Assembly: GCA_050942695.1 (NCBI GenBank)
Contig: JBMNNU010000236.1
Span: 1-5,282 of the forward strand
Length of the DNA stretch: 5,282 bases
Origin: JBMNNU01 sp050942695
GTDB taxonomy: Bacteria; Chloroflexota; UBA6077
Direction of reading: 5' to 3'
A program made the position numbers and the translations under genes. The notes under the pieces were generated by a model. The model had not been told where the DNA came from. It saw nothing but the letters and a program-made list of their open reading frames with translations, and made no database searches. Numbering within the stretch: the first letter of the stretch is position 1; each line of letters starts with the position of its first letter. Below, piece after piece: positions 1-5,282 of this stretch.

Positions 1-1494
1 CGCCTCAAAATGAAGGGCAGCGAATACATGAAGCTGCACAAACTGCTGACCGGCACTACTCCTCAGGCTATAGCTGATGCCTGGCTGAATCTGGAAATCG
101 AGAAGATGATCGCCGAGATCCCTGACGAGTTCAACCAAGAGCTGCGCGAGATAATAAAAGGGTTGGATGCTGAAGCCGAGGCAATTCGCGCTGAAGTGGA
201 GACCATCTTTCGAGAGGGATGGGAATCGGCTGGCGGTGATCGCCAGGCTTTTGTAGCTTGGGTGAAGAGATGCCAGGCTTCCGGACGGTTTTCTTCGAAA
301 ATCGGTGGCATCTTGGTAGCTCGACCCGATCCCGAGAAAACGGACAAGCTGGCCGCGAAGTTCGTGGCTGGTTTACTGGAGTCGGGGCTGCTTGGCGACA
401 TCGCCCCGCCAGGTAAAGAAAAAGAGGAAAATTTGCTATCGAGGTGCGAGGATGCGTTAGCCGCGTTTCTCGCCGAAGGGCTCTCCGCGGAACCCGTAAG
501 GATTCCGGAGTCCGATCTTACGCCATCGGAGGAGCGCCCAGGATATCTCGTCGCGTCTTACCACGGTTTGCGCATCATGGTAGAGTCTCCCAGTCAACGA
601 GAGCAGTTGCTGAGGAATGCAGCTCGGGATGCCAAGTTCGACAACCTCGATGCAGCGATGGCGGAGGCGGACCTCCTGTCCGAACCGGAGTTGGCGGGAT
701 ATATGAAGAGAGCGCTGCCTCCGCAGCTAGCTGGCCCCTTTCGCGACTGGCACCAGACGCGGAACGGGGTAACCGCGCAGATGCTGTTCAAGAAGTGGTT
801 GAACGGCCCTCTGCCCACCAGCGTCACTTCCGACTTGCAGGTGACTCGCCTCCGGGGAACCCCAGGCCGTTACGTGGATGATGCTGCCGCTTTCGCTAGG
901 AAGAAGGCTTTGGAGGACGGAGAGGATCCGATGAAGGCCGATGAGAAGGTGCGCGCGGCCTTTCGACAGGTTCCTAAGATGGCGAACCGAGCGGAAATAC
1001 TACGCTGGGCCACCGATAACCTGCCGCCAGAGGCACGCTCTTACGCTGAAGCGTACTACAACGCAAGCAGTCCCGAGTTTTTCCATCAGCAGGCCCGGCG
1101 AATCTTGTCCAGCGCCTGGTCAGGAAGGCAGCTATCGGAGCTGGAAGCTAAGCTGCCTCCCGACGTCGCTGAGAAAATGCGCTGGAAGGGCTTCGGAGTC
1201 GAGCGGCTCGGTGGATATCTCGATGAGCTATCGAACGCCTTGCAGGCCGCGCTGAGCAACCTCCCAGGGCTCGACGCCTCGGAAGAGCAGTTTGCCAGAG
1301 AGATGGACCGGCTTTGCAAGAAAAGTACAGAAGGATTGATTGGGCGTTGGGCTGCCGTTAAGCCCGAGTCGCTTAAACGATCCTTGAATATGTTGCGGAC
1401 GCAGGCCCTGGCTCCATGTCGTAAACTCGCTGTGCAGCAGTATCTTTCCAGGCTGAATCGGACCGTGCCGTTAGTTCAAGATCTTGACGGGTAG
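1..1494 (+). CDS. T4 Rnl1-like RNA ligase, C-terminal part with long extension (5' partial)
   Basis: The frame is open from base 1, with no ribosome binding site before the ATGs at 10 and 28, so I read this as the last 497 residues of a gene starting left of the window. Fragment residues 1-5 (RLKMK) match the K-x-K form of nucleotidyltransferase motif V. They are followed by EYMKLHKLLTG (about 8-18), an acidic helical stretch with IPDEF (about 40-44), and a GDRQAF helix (about 79-84). This order resembles the end of the catalytic domain and C-terminal helices of T4 RNA ligase 1-like proteins, which seal RNA ends using ATP, often in tRNA repair. The adenylation lysine and motifs Ia-IV would lie upstream and cannot be seen. 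Residues from about 115 to 497 are mostly helical and charged, with no motif, signal peptide or membrane segment that I recognise. Rnl1-type ligases are usually 350-400 residues in total, so this one is much longer. The family call rests on recognition by eye. Confidence 0.65.
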   Translation, partial: RLKMKGSEYMKLHKLLTGTTPQAIADAWLNLEIEKMIAEIPDEFNQELREIIKGLDAEAEAIRAEVETIFREGWESAGGDRQAFVAWVKRCQASGRFSSKIGGILVARPDPEKTDKLAAKFVAGLLESGLLGDIAPPGKEKEENLLSRCEDALAAFLAEGLSAEPVRIPESDLTPSEERPGYLVASYHGLRIMVESPSQREQLLRNAARDAKFDNLDAAMAEADLLSEPELAGYMKRALPPQLAGPFRDWHQTRNGVTAQMLFKKWLNGPLPTSVTSDLQVTRLRGTPGRYVDDAAAFARKKALEDGEDPMKADEKVRAAFRQVPKMANRAEILRWATDNLPPEARSYAEAYYNASSPEFFHQQARRILSSAWSGRQLSELEAKLPPDVAEKMRWKGFGVERLGGYLDELSNALQAALSNLPGLDASEEQFAREMDRLCKKSTEGLIGRWAAVKPESLKRSLNMLRTQALAPCRKLAVQQYLSRLNRTVPLVQDLDG

Positions 1495-1532
1495 CGCCTC
1501 TGATCTGGCGTCTGTCTCGATTGAGGATTCAG

Positions 1533-1784
1533 CTATTTCTTCAAACGAAGGAGGGCGTCGCGGCCTTCTGGCGTCCACTCAAGGCTGTATCCGAACATCT
1601 CACACAGCTTGTCTATAGGTTCCCACGAAAACGACGTCGTGGAGTGATTCCAGAACATATAGGCAATCGACCACACAAGTCGATCCACCGCTGCGAGCTT
1701 CTTTTGAGCATCAACCCCTTCAAGGTGTCCATTCTCATCCTGGACCACCTTTTCAGTATCCGCCTGCTGTGCCATCAGTTCCAT
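1533..1784 (-). CDS. small hypothetical protein (83 aa)
   Basis: I do not recognise this protein. It is acidic at the N-terminus (QQADTEKVVQDENGH) and then has an aromatic-rich segment (DRLVWSIAYMFWNHS, FSWEPIDKLCEMFGYSLEW) that should fold as a small globular, mainly helical domain. It has no signal peptide. I chose the ATG at 1784 because GAAGGA lies 8 bases upstream of it. The ATG at 1793 touches that same purine stretch and so has no usable spacing, and a third ATG at 1775 has only a weak site. The gene is convergent with the ligase gene, with a 38-bp gap. A possible minus-strand reading frame ends 24 bp upstream of its start, a spacing typical of an operon. Confidence 0.55.
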   Translation of the reverse strand: MELMAQQADTEKVVQDENGHLEGVDAQKKLAAVDRLVWSIAYMFWNHSTTSFSWEPIDKLCEMFGYSLEWTPEGRDALLRLKK

Positions 1785-1808
1785 TTTCCACATCCTTCAA
1801 GATTTAAC

Positions 1809-2178
1809 TTACTTGAACGTAATAGTGCTGCCAACATTACTTGCAATTTCAGATATAAATACAAGGGCGTATCCATCAGGCGGGAAGATACGAAGCGGCT
1901 TGTATCTGCTTTGGCAACGCGCTAGCGATCTGCCTTGCATCGTTCCGTTGGCGTTGGGGTTGCCCTTGCTCGCTGGAGCCGCAGTGACGGAGGCCATCCA
2001 GCGCTTCGCTGACGCGCTGAAGCTGGAACACCATCCAACCTGCCTGATCAACCAGGTGGAGCTCCTGGCTGTCAGGGAAAGACAGCACTATCCTGTTTTT
2101 ATGAGTCTGTTCGATTCGAAATCGTTACTGAAAATGTACGGGCAAGAGCTTTGTCACGTACGACCTCCCGATTTCTGA
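1809..2178. other. coding-like stretch, strand unresolved, possibly a decayed gene
   Basis: Three overlapping readings compete here. On the plus strand, a frame from a TTG at 1813 to the TGA at 2176-2178 has GC-rich third positions from about 1920 to 2090 and includes an AGAAVTEAIQRFADALKLE helix. However, it has no ribosome binding site and starts on TTG. On the minus strand, one frame (GTG at 2088 to a stop at 1876) and another (ending in TAA at 1809, with the protein-like end FPPDGYALVFISEIA) could join by a single frameshift near 1890-1920. That second frame ends 24 bp before the small minus-strand gene. No reading has a good start, and I recognise no family. A frameshifted remnant on the minus strand or a short plus-strand gene are both possible. 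Confidence 0.3.
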
Positions 2179-2327
2179 AGTTTTCTACAAGTAAGGCAAA
2201 AGCCGATTCAGGTCCGGCGACGTAGCTGAGTTAACGGATGATTACGGTGATCTTCGCTTCTCGACAGCTGGCCAACGATCGAAAGAGCAAACTCTGCCAG
2301 ATGCGAACGATGCTGTAGGTGTCGCTG

Positions 2328-2360
2328 TTGGCACTCTCAAGCCGTTAATGCCAATATAGA
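2328..2360 (+). promoter_or_regulatory. probable sigma-70-type promoter in front of CIRCE
   Basis: TTGGCA at 2328-2333 could be a -35 box. CAATAT at 2352-2357 (18-bp spacer) or the overlapping TATAGA at 2355-2360 could be the -10 box; with TATAGA the spacer would be 21 bp, which is long. Transcription would start at about 2365-2368, at the left edge of the CIRCE operator. That is the usual arrangement in HrcA-controlled promoters and sets the direction as rightward. The box assignment is approximate. Confidence 0.45.
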
Positions 2361-2367
2361 ATTGAGA

Positions 2368-2394
2368 TTAGCACTCAAACTAGTCGAGTGCTAA
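2368..2394 (+). promoter_or_regulatory. CIRCE operator (HrcA binding site)
   Basis: A perfect 9-bp inverted repeat, TTAGCACTC at 2368-2376 and GAGTGCTAA at 2386-2394, is separated by a 9-base spacer. This is the exact CIRCE consensus. The heat-inducible repressor HrcA binds this element to hold down groESL and/or hrcA-grpE-dnaK at normal temperature. It normally lies in the leader within about 100 bp of the chaperone gene's start codon. Here only 25 bp follow before an insertion sequence begins, and no chaperone gene is visible in the window. Confidence 0.93.
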
Positions 2395-2419
2395 CGATGG
2401 TGAAAACAGGTGGCGGTTA

Positions 2420-2446
2420 TGTCAGTAACCACGAGCTTTGAGCCAC
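2420..2446 (+). repeat. IS21 left terminal inverted repeat
   Basis: It starts TGTCAGTAACC and contains the 12-base core AGCTTTGAGCCA at 2434-2445. It pairs with 5231-5257 at 21 of 27 positions. This is the end beyond the 3' end of istB. Confidence 0.88.
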
Positions 2447-2467
2447 TTTTTGTCGAGATTCTCATGG

Positions 2468-2479
2468 AGCTTTGAGCCA
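2468..2479 (+). repeat. second transposase-binding repeat, left end
   Basis: An exact copy of the core AGCTTTGAGCCA, starting 34 bp inside the first copy. It is a likely IstA binding site. The identity extends leftward through GG to give GGAGCTTTGAGCCA. Confidence 0.8.
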
Positions 2480-2490
2480 GTTTCTCACGG

Positions 2491-2502
2491 AGCTTTGAGC
2501 CA
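2491..2502 (+). repeat. third transposase-binding repeat, left end
   Basis: An exact copy of the core AGCTTTGAGCCA, starting 23 bp after the second. With its flanks (GG before, CCC after) it matches the inner repeat of the opposite end, 5207-5218, particularly well. Confidence 0.8.
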
Positions 2503-2791
2503 CCCTAGACAAAAAATGGACATGGTCTTTAGTCGGGTTGGTGCTGTTGATACAGTCGGGGCGCTGCCCCGAACCCCGGAGTTTTTGCAGGCATAGGGGA
2601 TAGCTCTGGATGTCCTGGTGGAGGGCGGGGAAGCCGATAGGCTTCCCCAGACGGACACCCGTCGCCACCCCATCCGGTTATCCCTCGGCGAGTTGGTCTC
2701 CACCAGAGCTCGCTTCCGTTTGGCCGGACATGGACGAGAGTAGAATGATGGACATTAACAGTCAAGATGTTGTGATCGAATAGTTGGGAGT
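2503..2791. other. hairpin-rich tail of the IS downstream of istB
   Basis: About 290 bp lie between the terminal repeats and the end of istB. Two clean hairpins stand out: TCGGGGC-GCT-GCCCCGA at 2556-2572 (7-bp stem, 3-base loop) and GGGGAAGCC-GATA-GGCTTCCCC at 2627-2648 (perfect 9-bp stem, 4-base loop). On the minus strand, the direction of istB transcription, neither is followed by a T run, so they are not classical intrinsic terminators. They may slow or end transcription, protect the 3' end of the transcript, or block readthrough from outside. Confidence 0.6.
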
Positions 2792-2795
2792 TCAT
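2529..2795 (-). CDS. possible small ORF coupled to istB (88 aa)
   Basis: The ATG at 2795 overlaps the istB stop codon as ATGA, and AAGGAG at 2801-2806 lies 5 bases before it, so translation could start here. The predicted product is rich in proline, arginine and glycine, has no recognisable domain, and is encoded straight through both hairpins of the tail. That makes a chance open frame in untranslated IS DNA more likely than a functional protein. No function can be given. Confidence 0.2.
   Translation of the reverse strand: MNSQLFDHNILTVNVHHSTLVHVRPNGSELWWRPTRRGITGWGGDGCPSGEAYRLPRPPPGHPELSPMPAKTPGFGAAPRLYQQHQPD
2627..2648. terminator. strong hairpin after istB (9-bp stem, 4-base loop)
   Basis: The stem is perfect (GGGGAAGCC with GGCTTCCCC, loop GATA) and lies about 145 bp past the istB stop. 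There is no T tract on either side, so termination here is inferred only. The loop is the same length on both strands, so it would form in transcripts from either direction. Confidence 0.3.
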
Positions 2796-3550
2796 GCCGA
2801 CTCCTTACTCAACTTCGGGGCTAGTCTCTCCCTGTAGCTGGCCCCTTCGATGACAATCTGGTAGCTGGCATGGGTGAGCCGATCCAGAGCACTGTTGCCG
2901 AGAATGGGATCGTCGAAAAGGGCCAGCCACTCGTCGATAGCCCGGTTGCTGGTAAAGACGAAGCTGGAGCGGCGATGTCGGGCAACGATCAGTTCGTAGA
3001 GGTCTGCCGACTGCTGGGCATTCAGCTTACGCAACCCGAAGTCATCCACGATCAGGAGGTTGGGAGAGAGATACCTGCGAAACTCCTTCTCGAATGAGTG
3101 GTCGGCTCGGGCCTGCAGGAGGCTCTTGAGCAGGGCATCGGCTCGGGTGAATAGTACCGAGTATCCCGCACGGAGGGCGGCATAGCCGAGGGCCTGAGCC
3201 AGGAAGGTCTTGCCGACGCCAACGGGGCCGACAAAAAGCCCATGGTGGTGCCTGTCGAGAAAGGCCAGGCTGAAGAGTTGCTGGAGGAGGCGGCGATCCA
3301 GCTTGATTTGGGCAGTCCAGTCGAAGTCTTCCAGTCGGCATACCTCTTCAAACCCGGCCTGTTGGAGCCGTAGCTCGAGGCTGCGCTGGTCCCTGCGGGT
3401 TACTTCGTCAGCCAGCAGGATCTCAAGGAAGGCGGCATAGTCCAGTTGCTGGCTCCTGGCCAGGGAGAGCCGTTCAGGGAGGGTTGAGGCCACTTTGCCG
3501 AGCTTAAGCCGCTTTAGGAGCTTCGTGAGGTCTTGGTTGGGAGAGGGCAT
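2792..3550 (-). CDS. istB: IS21-family helper ATPase IstB
   Basis: This is the AAA+ ATPase that loads onto target DNA and delivers it to the IstA transposase during IS21-type transposition; it is related to the DnaC helicase loader. The 252 residues are the usual family length. The N-terminal helical domain covers about 1-100. Walker A is GPVGVGKT at 108-115, Walker B is LLIVDDFG at 165-172, a sensor-1-like FTSN is at 199-202, and the conserved NSALDRLTHAS region with Arg224 (box VII type) is at about 219-229. All key ATPase residues are present. The ATG at 3550 follows the istA stop by 2 bp, with GGAGGT inside the end of istA, 8 bases before the start, so translation is probably coupled. Confidence 0.96.
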   Translation of the reverse strand: MPSPNQDLTKLLKRLKLGKVASTLPERLSLARSQQLDYAAFLEILLADEVTRRDQRSLELRLQQAGFEEVCRLEDFDWTAQIKLDRRLLQQLFSLAFLDRHHHGLFVGPVGVGKTFLAQALGYAALRAGYSVLFTRADALLKSLLQARADHSFEKEFRRYLSPNLLIVDDFGLRKLNAQQSADLYELIVARHRRSSFVFTSNRAIDEWLALFDDPILGNSALDRLTHASYQIVIEGASYRERLAPKLSKESA

Positions 3551-3552
3551 GG

Positions 3553-5169
3553 TCAGCTACCTCCGGCGATCTGAGTTGTGGGGATGGTTGAGTCCGGCAA
3601 AACGGTAGAGCTTCGGGCGAAGGCGCTACCTGGCCGAGCAAATCTGGCAGATAGGCTGTGACCTTCGAGTCGATTGGCATCGTCGAGCTGGGATTCCTGG
3701 TCGAGGGCGCCGATGAGGATGCGCTCCAGGCGGTAGACGTCGACCAGGTCGAAAAGGAGAGCCCTCGAACAGGCGGCTTCCAACCGGATTTGAGTGTACC
3801 GGTCGGCGAGTCGCAACAGCTTCTGGGCCTGGCGCATCTTGGTCCAGGGCAGGTCCCCCGAAAGGAGCCTGCGGGCGAACTCACCGATGTTCGGACCAAG
3901 ATCGGCAGCCTGGCGGCAAAGGAGTTCCGGGGAGTTAGATGCATAGGCGACTTTTTCGGGCGGATAGTCGGCGGGGTCGGTGGAGCGACCGCCACGAGGC
4001 TGGCGAATGTGGGTTTTGACGAGATTACCCCGGTAGTAGATGCGAACCAGGTTGCGGTCCGCCACGACCTCGACCTTGGAGCCCACGGGGCAGCGGTCGA
4101 AGGGCACGGAGTAGAGAGCAGAGGAGAACTCCAGGTGGTGATCAAGGTGGACCTTGAGCGTGGCGTAAGTGGGGATCTGATAGGTTACCGGTTCCAGTGG
4201 GAGCAGACTGGATTGCTCCCCTTCCAGGAAGAGTAGGAGGGGCTTTTGGTGGGTGGTGCCGTGGATACGGCATCCCGCCACATCCTTGGACCAAATGGAC
4301 GCTTGGATGCGCATGTCGGCCAAATCGAGGAAGGAGCCTCCTTTGAAGAAACGTTCCCGGACGTAGGGGACCATCCTTTCCACATGGGGTTTGTCCTTGG
4401 GATGGCGTACGCGGGCGGGGTCGGGGAGGAAGCCCCGAAACTGGGCGTAGTCGAGAAAGCCTTTGGTGAGCCTGGGGTGCAGGGAGTCGGGGCGGCTGAC
4501 GGCGGCGGGGAAGTTGTCCAGGATCAGATGGTGGGGAACGCCGCCGAAGAAGCGCCAGGCGGACTCCAAGCCATCAATGACCTCCGCCAGCGTCTGGCGG
4601 ATGGTGGGCCAAATGAACATATGGCGGCTGTAGGAGAGCACCACGATGAGCACGTAGACCAGCTGCTTGTGACCGGTGGTGGGGTCAACGTGGTAGCCCA
4701 GGCGGCCAAAGTCCATCTCGGCGTACTGGCCGGGATTGCCCTGATCCATCCTGACGGTGGTGTTGGGGACTCCTGAAAGCCGTTCGTTGAGAACGAAGCG
4801 GTGCAGGGAGCTGTAGGGAACATGGCAACCTTTGGCGCCCAGCAACTCCTGGACCCTGGTGAGCTTGAGGCGATCAGCCTTCAGCCATTGCTCGATCTGA
4901 TCCCTGTAGGGCGTCAGGAGGGCTTCACTGGGGCCAATGCTGTGGTGGGGAGAGCCCGTGTAGCCCAGGGAGACTAGTTTGGCAAGTTGGTCGTCCGTAG
5001 CCGGGATACCCGAAGGGGTGAGGCCGAGAGCCTCAGCGGCTGCGAGATACTTGTTCACGGTGTTACGGGCAAGGCCCGTGGATCGAGCAATAGCTCGGAT
5101 GCTCTCGCCGGCTTGCCACCGGCGCAACAGTTCGCGTAGTTCCACTCGATGAACCTCCCGATATACCAT
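3553..5169 (-). CDS. istA: IS21-family transposase IstA
   Basis: This DDE transposase binds the repeats at the IS ends and carries out strand cutting and joining, with IstB as target-selecting partner. I start it at the ATG at 5169 (MVYREVHRVE), which has GGAGGT 4 bases upstream and is the familiar IstA N-terminus; the frame is open further upstream to a TTG at 5214, but that lies inside the terminal repeat. The product is 538 residues. A helix-turn-helix region (about 7-45, with IRAIARSTGLARNTVNKYL) binds DNA. The catalytic triad is visible as Asp153 (AEMDFGRL), Asp218 (LILDNFPA) and Glu264 (KPHVERMV). The C-terminal part carries the GGRSTDPADYPPEK region. No frameshift or truncation is seen, so the protein should be functional. 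The promoter presumably lies in 5170-5257, but I see no convincing boxes. Confidence 0.96.
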   Translation of the reverse strand: MVYREVHRVELRELLRRWQAGESIRAIARSTGLARNTVNKYLAAAEALGLTPSGIPATDDQLAKLVSLGYTGSPHHSIGPSEALLTPYRDQIEQWLKADRLKLTRVQELLGAKGCHVPYSSLHRFVLNERLSGVPNTTVRMDQGNPGQYAEMDFGRLGYHVDPTTGHKQLVYVLIVVLSYSRHMFIWPTIRQTLAEVIDGLESAWRFFGGVPHHLILDNFPAAVSRPDSLHPRLTKGFLDYAQFRGFLPDPARVRHPKDKPHVERMVPYVRERFFKGGSFLDLADMRIQASIWSKDVAGCRIHGTTHQKPLLLFLEGEQSSLLPLEPVTYQIPTYATLKVHLDHHLEFSSALYSVPFDRCPVGSKVEVVADRNLVRIYYRGNLVKTHIRQPRGGRSTDPADYPPEKVAYASNSPELLCRQAADLGPNIGEFARRLLSGDLPWTKMRQAQKLLRLADRYTQIRLEAACSRALLFDLVDVYRLERILIGALDQESQLDDANRLEGHSLSARFARPGSAFARSSTVLPDSTIPTTQIAGGS

Positions 5170-5173
5170 CGCT

Positions 5174-5179
5174 ACCTCC
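5174..5179 (-). promoter_or_regulatory. istA ribosome binding site
   Basis: GGAGGT on the minus strand, 4 bases before the ATG at 5169. It decides the start in favour of the 538-residue protein over the longer TTG-initiated frame. The same GGAGGTAGC string recurs before istB. Confidence 0.85.
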
Positions 5180-5206
5180 ATCAGGTGCGATGGTAAAACT
5201 TTCGGG

Positions 5207-5218
5207 TGGCTCAAAGCT
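5207..5218 (-). repeat. inner transposase-binding repeat, right end
   Basis: An exact copy of the 12-base core (read as AGCTTTGAGCCA on the minus strand), lying just upstream of istA. IstA bound here could also repress its own promoter, which is inference. Confidence 0.8.
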
Positions 5219-5230
5219 CCATGGTTACGG

Positions 5231-5257
5231 GTGGATCAAAGCTGATGGGAAATGACA
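5231..5257 (-). repeat. IS21 right terminal inverted repeat
   Basis: Read on the minus strand, it begins TGTCATTTCCC and carries the core with one change (AGCTTTGATCCA at 5232-5243). It is the end proximal to istA. The core-to-terminus distance of 14 bases equals that of the left end. Confidence 0.88.
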
Positions 5258-5282
5258 TGGCCCTTCTATCTGTAGGACCACT
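5258..5282. other. right flank of the insertion
   Basis: These 25 bases lie outside the element. They are too short to identify and do not repeat the left flank. Confidence 0.5.

Larger units (their letters stand above)
2179..2419. other. intergenic DNA around the heat-shock promoter
   Basis: Apart from the promoter-like boxes and the CIRCE element, I see no gene, tRNA or strong terminator in this stretch. Bases 2395-2419 would be the start of a heat-shock leader. They contain ATGGTGAAAACAGG, which opens only a 14-codon frame that runs into the insertion sequence and is not groES-like. Confidence 0.5.
2420..5257 (-). mobile_element. complete IS21-family insertion sequence (2838 bp)
   Basis: The element carries istA and istB in the usual order and direction. 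Its ends begin with the same TGTCA and are imperfect inverted repeats matching at 21 of 27 bases. A shared 12-base core (AGCTTTGAGCCA, or its complement) starts exactly 14 bases in from each end, which supports both boundaries. Further copies of the core occur inside both ends, as expected for the multiple transposase-binding sites of IS21 elements. Both genes are intact, so the copy may be active. It is somewhat longer than a typical IS21-family member because of the untranslated tail after istB. The flanks (GGCGGTTA on the left, TGGCCCTT on the right) show no 4-8 bp target duplication. Confidence 0.92.

Noticed and set aside
444..1255. Other open frames overlapping the ligase gene (for example 444-881 and 941-1255 plus, 594-827 and 1086-1319 minus)
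   Set aside because: They are arginine- or serine-rich shadows of the long frame with no family features.
1495..1515. Hairpin CGCC-TCTGATCT-GGCG as a terminator for the ligase gene
   Set aside because: The stem is only 4 bp with an 8-base loop and no T run follows, so it is too weak to call.
2396..2440. Short frame ATGGTGAAAACAGG as a groES start downstream of CIRCE
   Set aside because: It has no ribosome binding site, encodes nothing like GroES, and stops within the IS end after 14 codons.
2434..2502. Three repeats as a CRISPR-like array
   Set aside because: The repeats are only 12 bases, their spacing is uneven, and they recur inverted at the other end of the IS, so they are transposase-binding sites.
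3658..4776. Long plus-strand open frames opposite istA
   Set aside because: They are antisense to a fully supported transposase and lack their own family features. Open frames opposite GC-rich genes are common.
5170..5214. Longer istA starting at a TTG at 5214 (553 aa)
   Set aside because: The TTG lies within the inner terminal repeat and has no ribosome binding site, whereas the ATG at 5169 has GGAGGT at good spacing and gives the usual IstA N-terminus.

Overview
The window reads as bacterial chromosome or accessory DNA of moderately high GC (high 50s percent by eye). No marker gene fixes the organism. A perfect CIRCE heat-shock operator and an IS21-family element fit many bacteria that use HrcA, for example Desulfobacterota, other proteobacterial lineages or Firmicutes. 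I would not name a genus.

Layout. (1) 1-1494, plus strand: the 3' part of a gene that is already open at the window's left edge. Its first visible residues (RLKMK, then a LHKLLTG segment and an acidic IPDEF helix) look like motif V and the C-terminal helical region of a T4 Rnl1-like ATP-dependent RNA ligase. Roughly 370-390 further residues follow that I cannot assign, so this would be an unusually long RNA ligase. (2) 1533-1784, minus strand: a small unknown gene, convergent with the ligase. (3) 1809-2178: a coding-like stretch readable in several overlapping frames on both strands, unresolved and possibly a decayed gene. (4) 2179-2419: intergenic DNA holding a probable promoter and a perfect CIRCE element (TTAGCACTC-N9-GAGTGCTAA), the HrcA operator normally found before groESL or hrcA-grpE-dnaK. 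(5) 2420-5257: a complete IS21-family insertion sequence on the minus strand, with istA (DDE transposase) and istB (AAA+ helper ATPase), multiple transposase-binding repeats at both ends (three left, two right) and a roughly 290-bp hairpin-rich tail after istB. (6) 5258-5282: 25 bp of right flank.

How the parts relate. The insertion sequence starts 25 bp after the CIRCE element, where a heat-shock gene's leader and ribosome binding site would be expected. The heat-shock promoter therefore now points into the element, antisense to istB and istA, and no chaperone gene is visible. The flanks show no target-site duplication, so a deletion or rearrangement at the insertion may have orphaned the operator. 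The two points most worth following are the extended RNA ligase and the CIRCE/IS21 junction.
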